A stretch of DNA of 64,000 nt, taken from Sagittula stellata E-37. GTDB taxonomy: Bacteria; Pseudomonadota; Alphaproteobacteria; Rhodobacterales; Rhodobacteraceae. Shown here piece after piece: positions 45,835 to 54,940 of this stretch. The position numbers were made by a program, and so were the translations under genes. Where the stretch lies: NCBI RefSeq assembly GCF_039724765.1, contig NZ_CP155729.1, positions 3,357,501-3,421,500 of the forward strand. Reading direction: 5' to 3'. The notes beneath the pieces are model-generated. The model was not told the origin of the DNA and searched no databases. It was given only the letters and a program-made list of their open reading frames with translations. The first letter of the stretch is position 1; the number at the start of each line of letters is the position of its first letter.

Positions 45835-47046
45835 ATGACCGAAGCCTATATCTATGACGCCGTGCGCACGCCGCGCGGCAAGGGCCGCAAGGATGGCGCG
45901 CTGCACGAGGTGACCTCGCTGCGTCTTTCGGCGCAGGTTCTGAACGCGGTGAGGGAACGCAACGGGCTCGACGGCCATGCCGTGGAGGACGTGATCTGGG
46001 GCAACGTCACGCAGGTGGGCGAACAGGGCGGCTGCCTTGCGCGGTCTGCCGTGCTGGCTTCGGATCTCGACGAGTCGATCCCCGGCCTCGCCATTAACCG
46101 GTTCTGCGCCAGCGGGCTGGAGGCCGTGAACCTGGCCGCCAACCAGGTGAAGGGCGGCGCGGGGTCTGCCTATATTGCCGGCGGCGTGGAGATGATGGGC
46201 CGCGTGGCCATGGGCTCGGACGGGGCGGCGATCGCCGTGGACCCCAGCCTTGCCATGGACCGCTACTTCGTCCCGCAGGGAATCAGCGCCGACATCATCG
46301 CGACGGAGTACGGCTTTTCCCGCGACGACGCCGATGCGCTGGCGGTGGAGAGTCAGCGGCGCGCGGCGGCGGCCTGGGAGGACAACCGCTTCGAGAAATC
46401 CGTGGTGACGGTGCGCGACGTGAACGGCCTGCCGATCCTCGACCGGGACGAGTACATGCGTCCCGGCACCGATATGCAGAGCCTCGGCGCGCTGAAGCCG
46501 TCGTTCAAGGACATGGGAGAAGTCATGCCCGGTTTCGACGCCGTGGCGCTGATGAAGTACCCGCATCTGGAACGGATCAACCATATCCACCACGCGGGCA
46601 ATTCGTCGGGGATCGTCGACGGCTCGGCCGCCGTGCTGATCGGCAACAAGGCCTTCGGCGAGCAGTACGGGCTGAAGCCGCGCGCGAAGATCCGCGCGAC
46701 CTGCAAGATCGGCACCGATCCGACCATCATGCTGACCGGCCCGGTTCCGGCGACAGAGAAGATCCTGAAGGATGCGGGCATGTCGATCGGCGACATCGAC
46801 CTCTTCGAGGTGAACGAAGCCTTCGCCAGCGTGGTCTTGCGCTTCATGCAGGCGTTCGACGTCTCTGACGACAAGGTGAACGTGAACGGCGGCTCCATCG
46901 CCATGGGTCACCCGCTGGGCGCGACCGGGGCGATCATCCTCGGCACCCTGCTGGACGAGCTGGAGCGCACCGGCAAGGGCACGGGGCTGGCCACGCTGTG
47001 CATCGCATCCGGCATGGGCGCGGCGACGATCATCGAACGGGTGTGA
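45835..47046 (+). CDS. fadA: Acetyl-CoA acyltransferase (thiolase, FadA-type)
   Basis: The 403-residue thiolase carries out the last beta-oxidation step, splitting 3-ketoacyl-CoA. The nucleophile is Cys91 in NRFCASGLEAV. NEAFA and GGSIAMGHPLGATGA carry the active-site Asn and His, and LCIASGMGAA carries the second Cys. Length and order fit FadA/FadI rather than a biosynthetic acetoacetyl-CoA thiolase. It is upstream of fadB, with the cupin gene between. Confidence 0.93.
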   Translation: MTEAYIYDAVRTPRGKGRKDGALHEVTSLRLSAQVLNAVRERNGLDGHAVEDVIWGNVTQVGEQGGCLARSAVLASDLDESIPGLAINRFCASGLEAVNLAANQVKGGAGSAYIAGGVEMMGRVAMGSDGAAIAVDPSLAMDRYFVPQGISADIIATEYGFSRDDADALAVESQRRAAAAWEDNRFEKSVVTVRDVNGLPILDRDEYMRPGTDMQSLGALKPSFKDMGEVMPGFDAVALMKYPHLERINHIHHAGNSSGIVDGSAAVLIGNKAFGEQYGLKPRAKIRATCKIGTDPTIMLTGPVPATEKILKDAGMSIGDIDLFEVNEAFASVVLRFMQAFDVSDDKVNVNGGSIAMGHPLGATGAIILGTLLDELERTGKGTGLATLCIASGMGAATIIERV

Positions 47047-47158
47047 CCCCTTACCAGACGCGAACCGGGTTTCCGTTGCGCCACCTGGCCGTGTATGACG
47101 GCTGCAGGATGTCCCGCCGGCACAGGCGGGACGGCAAGACAGGAAAAAGGAAGGCAGC

Positions 47159-48085
47159 ATGCCAAAGATCGATTTGGACAGTGTCCCCGCGCGGACCGGT
47201 TCGGGCTACCCCGCGCCTTACGATGCGCAAGTGGCCGGCCGCAGCGTACAACGGCTGGGCGACGCCGGTGGCCTGTCGCAATTCGGCGCGAACCTCGTGC
47301 GGCTGGCGCCGGGGGCAATGTCCTCGCTGCGTCATTGGCACGTCCGTCAGGACGAATTCGTGATGATGACGCAGGGTGAGCTGGTCCTGGTCGAGGACAG
47401 CGGCGAGACGGTGCTGCATCCGGGCGACTTCTGCGCCTTCCCCGCCGGGAGCGAGAACGGCCACCACCTCGTGAACCGTTCGGAGGCGGAGGCGGCCTTT
47501 CTCGTGATCGGCACCCGGACGGATCGCGAGACCGGCTGGTTTTCCGAAACAGACCTGAAGGTCGAGATCATGGACGGCCAGATGCGGTTCACGCGCCGTG
47601 ACGGATCATCGCTCGGGCAGGATGCGGGCGCCGCGCAGCCCGTGAAGGGAGAGGTTTTCGCCGCCCTGGGCAAGCAGCTGACCAAGGCGCTGCTGTCGGG
47701 CGACTTCGAGCTCTACAAGACGAATTTCCACCTTCCGATGAGCGTGCACCCGCAAAGCGGCGAGCCCTACATGCTGAGTTCGGAGGCGGAGCTGCGCGAG
47801 GACTTCGACCTCTACCACGCCGCGCTGAAGGCGCAGGGCATCGACGACATCCGGCGCGAAGTGATCCGCGTCCTGCGCCCCGATCCCGAAAGCAAGGTGG
47901 TCGAGGCGGAGATGCACTTCCTGCGCGGCGCGGAAACGATCGTGGAGCCGTTCGTGACCACCTTCCGGCTGGAAAACCACGGGCCGGGCTGGCGCATCGC
48001 CCGGATCATCAGCTCGCTCGGACATATCAACTGGACCCGGGGCCTGTCCCGGATCCGCGACAACATGAAATTCGAACTGGACTGA
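47159..48085 (+). CDS. Cupin protein fused to an NTF2-like (SnoaL-type) domain
   Basis: This 308-residue protein has an N-terminal cupin (about residues 40-125) with metal ligands in LRHWHVRQDEFVMMTQGELV and the second motif HPGDFCAFPAGSENGHHL. The C-terminal part (about residues 165-300) reads as an NTF2/SnoaL-like cone fold (FAALGKQLTKALLSGDFELYKTNF ... MHFLRGAETIVEPFVTTFRL). The two are probably separate functional units in one chain. I know no characterised protein with this pairing. Its place between fadA and fadB suggests a role with an unusual acyl substrate. Confidence 0.78.
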   Translation: MPKIDLDSVPARTGSGYPAPYDAQVAGRSVQRLGDAGGLSQFGANLVRLAPGAMSSLRHWHVRQDEFVMMTQGELVLVEDSGETVLHPGDFCAFPAGSENGHHLVNRSEAEAAFLVIGTRTDRETGWFSETDLKVEIMDGQMRFTRRDGSSLGQDAGAAQPVKGEVFAALGKQLTKALLSGDFELYKTNFHLPMSVHPQSGEPYMLSSEAELREDFDLYHAALKAQGIDDIRREVIRVLRPDPESKVVEAEMHFLRGAETIVEPFVTTFRLENHGPGWRIARIISSLGHINWTRGLSRIRDNMKFELD

Positions 48086-48145
48086 AGGCGCGGGCGCCCT
48101 GCCCGGCCCGGTCCCCACCCTGACAAGACGAGAGGCGGAGAAAAC

Positions 48146-50344
48146 ATGACCGATTTCACCAGTGCAACGGACGCCGACGGCGTCGCGGTCATCACATGGG
48201 ACGTGCCCGGCAAGTCGATGAACGTGCTGAGCCTTGAGGGGCTGGAGGAACTGGACGGGCTGGTGGATGCCGCCCTCGCGGACGAGGCGGTGAAGGGCAT
48301 CGTCATCACCTCCGGCAAGGACACCTTCGCGGGTGGCATGGACCTGAACATCATTGCGAAGATGAAGGACATGGCGGGCGACGATCCGGCCAAGGGCCTG
48401 TTCGAGGGTGTGATGCGGATGCATGGCGTTCTGCGCAAGATCGAACGTGCGGGCATGGACCCCAAGACCAACAAGGGTGGCAAGCCCGTCGCTGCCGCCC
48501 TGCCCGGCACGGCGCTGGGGATCGGGCTGGAACTGCCGCTGTCCACGCACCGGATCTTTGCCGCAGACAATCCGAAAGCCAAGATCGGCCTGCCGGAGAT
48601 CATGGTCGGCATCTTCCCCGGCGCAGGCGGCACAACCCGGCTGGTGCGCAAGATGGGGGCGATGGCGGCCTCTCCCTTCCTGTTGGAGGGCAAGCTGTCA
48701 GCGCCGGCCAAGGCCAAGTCCGCCGGGATCATCGACGAGGTGGTCGAAGATCCGCTGGCCGCGGCGAAGGCATGGGTGCTGACCGCAAAGGACGCCGACA
48801 TCCTGAAGCCCTGGGACGCGAAGGGCTACAAGATGCCCGGCGGCGCGCCCTACCACCCGGCAGGCTTCATGACCTTCGTGGGCGCTTCGGCGATGGTGAA
48901 CGGCAAGACCAAGGGCGTCTACCCGGCGGCCAAGGCGCTTCTTTCGGCGGTCTACGAAGGCGCGCTGGTCCCCTTCGAAACGGCGCTGAAGATCGAGGCG
49001 CGCTGGTTCACCAACATCCTGATGAACCCGTCTTCGGGCGCGATGATCCGGTCGCTCTTCATCAACAAGGAAGCGCTGGAGAAGGGCGCCGTGCGTCCCG
49101 AGGGCGTGCCGGACCAGCGGGTGAGGAAGGTCGGTGTGCTGGGCGCTGGCATGATGGGCGCGGGCATCGCGCTGGTGTCGGCTCAGGCGGGCATCGAAGT
49201 GGTGCTGATCGACCAGAAGCAGGAGGCCGCGGACCGCGGCAAGGCCTACACCGAGAGCTTCATGGACAAGGGTATCGCCAAGAAGAAGGCGACGCCGGAG
49301 AAGAAGGCAGAGGTGCTGGGCCGGATAACCGCGACCACGGATTACGCAGCCCTTGCCGATGCCGATCTGATCATCGAGGCGGTCTTCGAGGACCCGAAGG
49401 TGAAGGCAGAGGTGACGAAGGCGGTCGACGCGGTGACCTCCGACGACTGCATCTTTGCCACCAACACCTCGACCCTGCCGATCTCGGAGCTGGCGAAGGC
49501 GTCGAAGAACCCGGAGCAGTTCATCGGCATCCACTTCTTCTCGCCCGTCGAGAAGATGATGCTGGTGGAGATCATCCGCGGCAAGGAAACCGGCGACCGC
49601 GCCGTGGCCAAGGCGCTCGACTACGTGCGCCAGATCCGCAAGACGCCCATCGTCGTGAACGACGCGCGTTTCTTCTACGCCAACCGCTGCATCATCCCCT
49701 ACATCAACGAGGGCATCCGGATGGTGAAGGAGGGCGTGGCCCCTGCCCTGATCGAGAACGCCGCGAAACTGGTGGGCATGCCTCTGGGCCCGTTGCAACT
49801 GGTGGACGAAACCTCCATCGACCTGGGCGCCAAGATCGCGCGGGCAACGCGTGCGGCAATGGGCGATGCCTATCCCGACGGTGAAGTGGACGAGGTGATC
49901 TTCTGGATGGAAGACGAGGGCCGCTTGGGCCGCAAAGCCAAGGCCGGGTTTTACGATTACGACGACGCCGGGAAGCGGCAGGGCCTGTCCGAGGCGGTCA
50001 AGGCGAAGTACCCCGAGGCCGACGCGCAGCCCTCGCTGACCGACGTGCAGCACCGTCTGCTGTTCGTGCAGTCGCTCGAAGCGGTGCGCGCGCTGGAGGA
50101 CGGCGTGCTGATGGACATCCGCGAGGGCGACGTGGGCGCGATCCTCGGCTGGGGCTTCGCGCCATGGTCGGGCGGCCCGCTGAGCTGGCTGGACATGCTG
50201 GGGGCGGCCTACGCCGCCGAGCGCTGCGATGCGCTCGAAGAGGCCTACGGTCCCCGGTTCCACTGCCCGGACCTGCTGCGCGACATGGCGTCGAAGAGCC
50301 AGGGCTTCTACGGCCGTTTCGGAACGCAGGCAGACGCCGCCTGA
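48146..50344 (+). CDS. fadB: Multifunctional 3-hydroxyacyl-CoA dehydrogenase/enoyl-CoA hydratase (FadB/FadJ-type)
   Basis: The 732-residue bifunctional enzyme has an N-terminal crotonase domain (about 1-190; oxyanion loop SGKDTFAGGMDL, catalytic Glu region GLPEIMVGIFPGAGGTTRL). An NAD-binding hydroxyacyl-CoA dehydrogenase domain follows (about 330-510; GVLGAGMMGAGIA, TNTSTLPISELA, catalytic His in GIHFFSPVEKM), then two C-terminal dimerisation domains. It performs hydration and dehydrogenation for the cluster's dehydrogenases and thiolase. A strong hairpin terminator follows. Confidence 0.95.
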   Translation: MTDFTSATDADGVAVITWDVPGKSMNVLSLEGLEELDGLVDAALADEAVKGIVITSGKDTFAGGMDLNIIAKMKDMAGDDPAKGLFEGVMRMHGVLRKIERAGMDPKTNKGGKPVAAALPGTALGIGLELPLSTHRIFAADNPKAKIGLPEIMVGIFPGAGGTTRLVRKMGAMAASPFLLEGKLSAPAKAKSAGIIDEVVEDPLAAAKAWVLTAKDADILKPWDAKGYKMPGGAPYHPAGFMTFVGASAMVNGKTKGVYPAAKALLSAVYEGALVPFETALKIEARWFTNILMNPSSGAMIRSLFINKEALEKGAVRPEGVPDQRVRKVGVLGAGMMGAGIALVSAQAGIEVVLIDQKQEAADRGKAYTESFMDKGIAKKKATPEKKAEVLGRITATTDYAALADADLIIEAVFEDPKVKAEVTKAVDAVTSDDCIFATNTSTLPISELAKASKNPEQFIGIHFFSPVEKMMLVEIIRGKETGDRAVAKALDYVRQIRKTPIVVNDARFFYANRCIIPYINEGIRMVKEGVAPALIENAAKLVGMPLGPLQLVDETSIDLGAKIARATRAAMGDAYPDGEVDEVIFWMEDEGRLGRKAKAGFYDYDDAGKRQGLSEAVKAKYPEADAQPSLTDVQHRLLFVQSLEAVRALEDGVLMDIREGDVGAILGWGFAPWSGGPLSWLDMLGAAYAAERCDALEEAYGPRFHCPDLLRDMASKSQGFYGRFGTQADAA

Positions 50345-50354
50345 CACGTCCTGC

Positions 50355-50388
50355 CGCCCGCGCCCTTCTTCCGGGGCGCGGGCGATTT
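50355..50388 (+). terminator. Intrinsic terminator after fadB
   Basis: A perfect 11-bp stem, CGCCCGCGCCC (50355-50365) with GGGCGCGGGCG (50374-50384), has an 8-base loop and is followed by ATTTG. It lies 11 bases after the fadB stop, and its short T run makes it moderate to strong. Confidence 0.75.
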
Positions 50389-50403
50389 GTCCGGCGCCGC
50401 GCT

Positions 50404-50598
50404 TCAGTCGGCGCGAAGGGCGGCAAAACGCTCCGCACGATCGATCTGTGGAGCCAGCGTGCACCAGCGCCCGCCGACATCCACCCAATGCGCCGAACGG
50501 GTTTCGGCTTCGATCACGACTCGGTCGGGTGCGGTGGTTACCTTGTCGAAAGGCAAAAGGTTCAGGAAAAGGACGAGGGCTTCGGTTGTGAGGCACAT
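50404..50598 (-). CDS. Small hypothetical protein
   Basis: A 64-residue frame on the minus strand starts at the ATG of MCLTTEALVLFLNLLPFDKV, 9 bases after GGAG. The sequence alternates in a way that suggests a strand-rich fold with one Trp-Val-Asp-Val-Gly-Gly-Arg-Trp turn. It is convergent with fadB. No family is recognised, and the short length keeps confidence moderate. Confidence 0.5.
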   Translation of the reverse strand: MCLTTEALVLFLNLLPFDKVTTAPDRVVIEAETRSAHWVDVGGRWCTLAPQIDRAERFAALRAD

Positions 50599-50928
50599 GG
50601 GAGGCAACTCCGTTGCAGGTTCGGTTCGCGGCGTCCTCCCACTGGCGCCTTGACGACCCTAGCATCGTTTCCCGCGCCCATGCTGCAATGCGGCAAAAAA
50701 TTATGGAAGCATCCGCGACCCCGTCCAAATGCGCTGCCATTTTCCCGCAATAGCCTGTTTTTTCGGCGCGTTTCTTGTGTCAGGGTGCGGTGAAGCAACG
50801 ACATCAAATGCGTTTCATACGGCGGCCGGACCCCTTCCATGAGGAGGCTGGGATCGCTGCGACGCTGCTGCTAACCTGCCCTGTGTACACCCTGTGCGTG
50901 CACGTGTTTTCCCGAAGAGAGCCGTAAG
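50599..50928. other. 330-base gap
   Basis: There is no convincing gene on either strand. The AT-rich part near 50700-50720 (AAAAAATTATGGAAGC) could hold promoter elements for the small minus-strand gene or for the TPR gene, but no clear -35/-10 pair stands out. Confidence 0.4.
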
Positions 50929-51417
50929 ATGGTCGATCTCACCCCCTTGCCCGCGCTTCTGGCCACCGAGAACTGGCCCGAGGCGGAGCGTCTTCTGCGA
51001 TCCGCCGCTGCCGGGGAGGAAGCCACCGCGCCAGTCTGCTACAATCTGGCCAAAGTATTGGAAAAGCAGGACAAGCACGCCAGTCGCGAAGTGTGGATCC
51101 GACGGGCGCTGGAACGCGACCCGGCGCATGGCAAGGCGTGGTTCGAACTGGGGCGGCTGCAGCTCGGGGCCGGCAATCTCGATGAGGCCGAGGCCGCCTT
51201 CTCGCGCGCGGTCGAACACATGCCACAGGATCTGGAAAGCTGGCGGATGGTGATGTGCGTCCGGCTGCGCCTGGGGTTGTGGGACGGTGTGCGCGACGCG
51301 CTGATGCATCTGCCCAGCGACGCCGAAACGCGCGCCGTCGCACGCCGTGTCGCGGACGAGATCCAGCGCCAGAAGCGCGGCCTGCGCGCGCCAATGGGGC
51401 ATCCCCGGCCCGCCTGA
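50929..51417 (+). CDS. Tetratricopeptide-repeat protein
   Basis: The 162-residue soluble protein is built of TPR helices. Two clear repeats lie at about residues 38-71 (CYNLAKVLEKQDKHASREVWIRRALERDP) and 72-105 (AWFELGRLQLGAGNLDEAEAAFSRAVEHMP), with degenerate helices on both sides. It has no signal peptide. TPRs mediate protein contacts. It lies immediately upstream of the chemotaxis operon in the same direction, 284 bases away, so a link is possible but unproven. Confidence 0.82.
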   Translation: MVDLTPLPALLATENWPEAERLLRSAAAGEEATAPVCYNLAKVLEKQDKHASREVWIRRALERDPAHGKAWFELGRLQLGAGNLDEAEAAFSRAVEHMPQDLESWRMVMCVRLRLGLWDGVRDALMHLPSDAETRAVARRVADEIQRQKRGLRAPMGHPRPA

Positions 51418-51701
51418 CCGACACGGGTTTCCGCACCCATCGCCCACTGGCTCAAATTGAAACTTCTCGCATTCTCCCTAACAGACGTCAGGGTGATAAA
51501 ACCCATTGTTTCTTTGGGTATTCGCATGACGCCACACCGGCGCGGGCATGTTTCGGCGCACTTTGCGAACCCTGTTTTCTGAACGCGGCGCCCTTTCCAT
51601 GAGACTCGGAACTCTTTGTTAAGACAGCGTGCGTATTCCTGCTGAGCGTCAAACGCGCCGCACAACAGGCGCATGAAGTGCCACGAGGGATGCTGTTCGC
51701 G

Positions 51702-51986
51702 ATGCCAGACATAAATTTCCATGCGCTCGGGCCGCAACGCGCCCGATCCGGTGAAGACCCGCTCGTTTCGTTTCTGCTGAACGCGCGGAAAGCCCCGGTG
51801 ACGGTGTCGGCGCGCGACGTGGCGCGACTCGATTCCCACCGGCTGCAATTGCTTCTGGTGGCGCAGAAACAGTGGGAGGCCGACGCAGTGCATTTCGAAG
51901 TCACCGAAATGTCGCCCTCCTTCCGTGAGGGGCTCGAACGGCTTGGGCTCACATCCGACCATTTCGACAGGGAGTTGCCCCAATGA
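51702..51986 (+). CDS. STAS-domain protein at the head of the chemotaxis operon
   Basis: A 94-residue STAS-like protein (anti-sigma-antagonist fold: VTVSARDVARLDSHRLQLLLVAQKQWEADAVHFEVTEMSPSFREGLERLGL). The helix after the central strand has DSHRLQL where SpoIIAA-type proteins carry the phosphorylated Ser in DSSG. Ser47 is therefore a possible but unproven phosphosite. Candidate starts are GTG 51678, ATG 51690 and ATG 51702; the last is used because GAGGG lies 12 bases upstream. It overlaps cheY by ATGA, so it belongs to the chemotaxis transcript. Confidence 0.8.
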   Translation: MPDINFHALGPQRARSGEDPLVSFLLNARKAPVTVSARDVARLDSHRLQLLLVAQKQWEADAVHFEVTEMSPSFREGLERLGLTSDHFDRELPQ

Positions 51987-52357
51987 CGACCAAGGTCCTG
52001 GCGATCGACGATTCGCGTACCATCCGAAACCTGCTTCGCGTCTCCCTGGAGGGCGCGGGCTTCGAATTCCATTCTGCCTGCGACGGCCAGGAAGGGGTGG
52101 ATATCTTTCCGGAAGTCGACCCGGACGTCGTGATAACCGACATCAACATGCCGAAGATGGACGGCTTTGGCGTGATCGACACGCTGAGGGGCGGACCGAA
52201 CCGGACAAACGTTCCGATTCTCGTCCTCACCACGGAGAGTTCGGACGATCTGAAGTCGCGCGCCCGCAGTGCAGGCGCCACCGGATGGATCGTGAAACCT
52301 TTCGATGACGCATCGCTGGTCTCGGTGTTGCGCCGACTGACGGGACACATGGGCTGA
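51983..52357 (+). CDS. cheY: Chemotaxis response regulator CheY (first copy)
   Basis: The 124-residue single-domain receiver has the acidic pair in AIDDSRT, phospho-acceptor Asp54 in ITDINMPKMDG, Thr in LTTESS and Lys in VKPFDD. It would carry the signal from CheA to a motor, or act as a phosphate sink in a two-CheY system. It overlaps the STAS gene (ATGA) and cheA (TGATG). Confidence 0.93.
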   Translation: MTTKVLAIDDSRTIRNLLRVSLEGAGFEFHSACDGQEGVDIFPEVDPDVVITDINMPKMDGFGVIDTLRGGPNRTNVPILVLTTESSDDLKSRARSAGATGWIVKPFDDASLVSVLRRLTGHMG

Positions 52358-54480
52358 TGAGCGGAAATTCGATCAGGGACACGTTCTTCGAGGAATGCGA
52401 GGAGCTCCTCGAAGCGCTGGTGGAAGGTCTGGCCTCCATGGAGGAGAGCCCGGACGACATGGAAATCATCAACGCGGTCTTCCGCGCGGTGCATTCGATC
52501 AAGGGCGGTGCGGGTGCCTTCGGTCTCGACCGGCTGGTCGGTTTCGCACATGCCTTCGAAACCGTGCTCGACAAGGTCCGCGACAAGGAGCTCAGCATAG
52601 ACGAGAAGCTGATGTCGGTGGCGCACCGTTCCGGTGACCAGCTGTCAGATCTCGTCGCCTCGGCCAGGGACGAAATACCGCTGGACGAGGCGGCGGAGGG
52701 CGAGCTCAAGAAGGAGCTGGAAAGCTACCTCGGCGGTAGCGCCGAAGCCGAAGAATTCTCCTTCGACGCGTTGACCCTGGACTTTGGCGGGGGCGACACG
52801 AACGTCGCCGCGGAAGAGGTCGATGCAACCGGTCCACGGGTGTTCTCCATCCGGTTCAAGCCGATGAAGACGCTCTATGAAAACGGTCACGAACCGCTGC
52901 TGATCTTCGATGCCCTGGCGGAACTCGGGGCGCTGAACGTGACCGCCGATCTGGCCGGACTGCCGGAATTCGACGCCTTCGATCCAAACGACGCGGTGAT
53001 TTCATGGACTCTGAAGCTGACCACCGGTGAAAGTGAAACGACCCTGCACGAAGTCTTCGAATTCGTGGAAGGCCTCTGCGATCTGGACGTCAGCGTAGAG
53101 GAAGGCGCCGCGCCACCGGTCATCTCCGCCCCCTCGCCCACGACATCTGTCGAGCCAGACCATGACGATGTGCACGACAATGATCACGACGGGCCGCAAA
53201 TCGCCGCCGCCAGCGCGCGGACGCCCTCCGCGTCTGCGGCTTCCAAGGAAGCGCGCGGTCCGAAGCCCACGCTGCGCGTCGATCTCGACCGGGTGGACCG
53301 TCTGATCAACACGGTGGGCGAGCTGATCATCAACCAGGCAATGATCTCTCAAAGGATCGAGGAGCTGGACCTGCCGACCGTGGCTCACCTGACAAACGAG
53401 CTGGAGGCCTACAAGCTGCTGGCGCGAGACATCCAAGAAGGCGTCATGGCGATCCGCGCGCAGCCGGTCAAACCCCTGTTCCAGCGTATGTCGAGAATTG
53501 TCCGCGAGGCATCCGATGCCACCGGCAAGAAGTCGAAGCTGGTCACGGTGGGCGACTCCACCGAGGTCGACAAGACCGTGATCGAACGGCTCGCCGATCC
53601 ACTGACGCACATGATCCGCAACGCCGTGGACCACGGGCTTGAAAAGCCAGACGTTCGGGAGGAGGCGGGCAAGGATGCTATCGGAACAATTCGCCTTTCG
53701 GCCGCGCATCGCTCCGGGAGCGTCTTCATCGAGATTTCAGACGATGGTGCGGGCCTGAACCGAGAGCGCATCCTTGCCAAGGCGATCGAGAAGGAACTTG
53801 TGGCCCCGGAAGCGGAACTGTCCGACCCCGAAATCGACAACCTGCTGTTCCTGCCCGGATTCTCGACCGCAGGCCAGGTGTCGAGCCTTTCGGGGCGCGG
53901 TGTCGGCATGGACGTGGTCAAAAACGCCGTCCAGGCGCTCGGCGGCCGTGTCTCAATCGCTTCGACGCAGGGCAAAGGCACGACGTTCACCATTGTCCTG
54001 CCCCTGACGCTGGCCGTCATGGACGGATTCGTCATCTCCGTCTCAGACCAGACGATGGTCATCCCGATCTCCTCCATACTGGAAACGATCCGTCCTAATC
54101 CGCGCGACATACACACCGTCGGAACAGACAGTGAAGTCGTCAGCGTGCGCGGATCCTACGTGCCGATCGTGGATGTCGCGGAGAGTCTCGGCCTCGAACA
54201 CGCCGGCGCGCGCAGCAACACAGGCATTTTGCTGCTGGTCACGACGGAGATGCAGGGTCTGACAGCGCTTCGTGTCACGGCTATCCACGACCAGCGACAG
54301 GTTGTCATCAAGAGCCTCGAAAGCAACTACGCGGCCATCCCGGGTGTTTCGGCAGCCACCATTCTCGGCGACGGCAAGATTGCCCTGATCCTCGACCCGG
54401 AAGAAATCATCAGGCTTGGCCATTCTTCCGGGCCAGACCTTTTTGCTCAGCACACCAGAATGGAGCTTCGTCATGTCTGA
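52357..54480 (+). CDS. cheA: Chemotaxis histidine kinase CheA
   Basis: The 707-residue kinase has P1 with phospho-His46 (AVHSIKGGAG), an acidic linker and a P2-like domain (about residues 165-255), and a Ser/Pro/Asp-His-rich linker (about 258-300). The P3 dimerisation helix pair starts VDRLINTVGELIINQAM. The P4 ATPase has HMIRNAVDHGLE, ISDDGAGLN and LSGRGVGMDV. A P5 CheW-like domain occupies the last 140 residues. It couples receptors to CheY and CheB. Confidence 0.96.
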   Translation: MSGNSIRDTFFEECEELLEALVEGLASMEESPDDMEIINAVFRAVHSIKGGAGAFGLDRLVGFAHAFETVLDKVRDKELSIDEKLMSVAHRSGDQLSDLVASARDEIPLDEAAEGELKKELESYLGGSAEAEEFSFDALTLDFGGGDTNVAAEEVDATGPRVFSIRFKPMKTLYENGHEPLLIFDALAELGALNVTADLAGLPEFDAFDPNDAVISWTLKLTTGESETTLHEVFEFVEGLCDLDVSVEEGAAPPVISAPSPTTSVEPDHDDVHDNDHDGPQIAAASARTPSASAASKEARGPKPTLRVDLDRVDRLINTVGELIINQAMISQRIEELDLPTVAHLTNELEAYKLLARDIQEGVMAIRAQPVKPLFQRMSRIVREASDATGKKSKLVTVGDSTEVDKTVIERLADPLTHMIRNAVDHGLEKPDVREEAGKDAIGTIRLSAAHRSGSVFIEISDDGAGLNRERILAKAIEKELVAPEAELSDPEIDNLLFLPGFSTAGQVSSLSGRGVGMDVVKNAVQALGGRVSIASTQGKGTTFTIVLPLTLAVMDGFVISVSDQTMVIPISSILETIRPNPRDIHTVGTDSEVVSVRGSYVPIVDVAESLGLEHAGARSNTGILLLVTTEMQGLTALRVTAIHDQRQVVIKSLESNYAAIPGVSAATILGDGKIALILDPEEIIRLGHSSGPDLFAQHTRMELRHV

Positions 54481-54940
54481 ACCAGCAGAAATGCGCGCGG
54501 ATACGCAGTTCGAGTTCATTACCTTTTCGGCCGGCGGTCAGAACTACTGTCTGGAAATCACCCAGATTCGGGAAATCCGGCGCTGGACGCCGGTGACCGC
54601 CCTCCCCCACACCCCCAAGGACGTGCTGGGCGTGATGAACCTGCGGGGGGCGGTCATTCCCATCTTCGACCTGGCGTCACGCTTCGGCCTCGGCTCGACT
54701 CCGGCCAACGAGCGCAACGTGGTGATCGTCGCAGCGATGGAAGGAACCACAATCGGCCTTCTTGTCGAATCCGTTTCGGAAATCCTGTCGGTGGAAAAGA
54801 GCGCCATCCAGGAAACGCCGGACATCAAGTCCGAAGCCACGCGCCACAGCATCCTTGGGATGATCTCGGTCGACGATACCATGGTTCGTGTCGTCAACCT
54901 CGATGCCGTTCTGGAAACGGGCAAGGGCGTTACCTCATGA
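54473..54940 (+). CDS. cheW: Chemotaxis coupling protein CheW
   Basis: The 155-residue adaptor links receptors to CheA. The fold markers are FEFITFSAGGQNYCLEITQIREI, LPHTPKDVLGVMNLRGAVIPIFDLASRFGL and GLLVESVSEIL. The ATG used (MSEPAEM) overlaps the cheA end by 8 bases and has GGAG 7 bases upstream. It overlaps cheR by ATGA. Confidence 0.95.
   Translation: MSEPAEMRADTQFEFITFSAGGQNYCLEITQIREIRRWTPVTALPHTPKDVLGVMNLRGAVIPIFDLASRFGLGSTPANERNVVIVAAMEGTTIGLLVESVSEILSVEKSAIQETPDIKSEATRHSILGMISVDDTMVRVVNLDAVLETGKGVTS

Noticed and set aside
48698..50740. 680-residue minus-strand frame opposite fadB
   Set aside because: Long antisense frame of Arg/His/Gln-rich composition; fadB on the plus strand has complete crotonase and dehydrogenase motifs.
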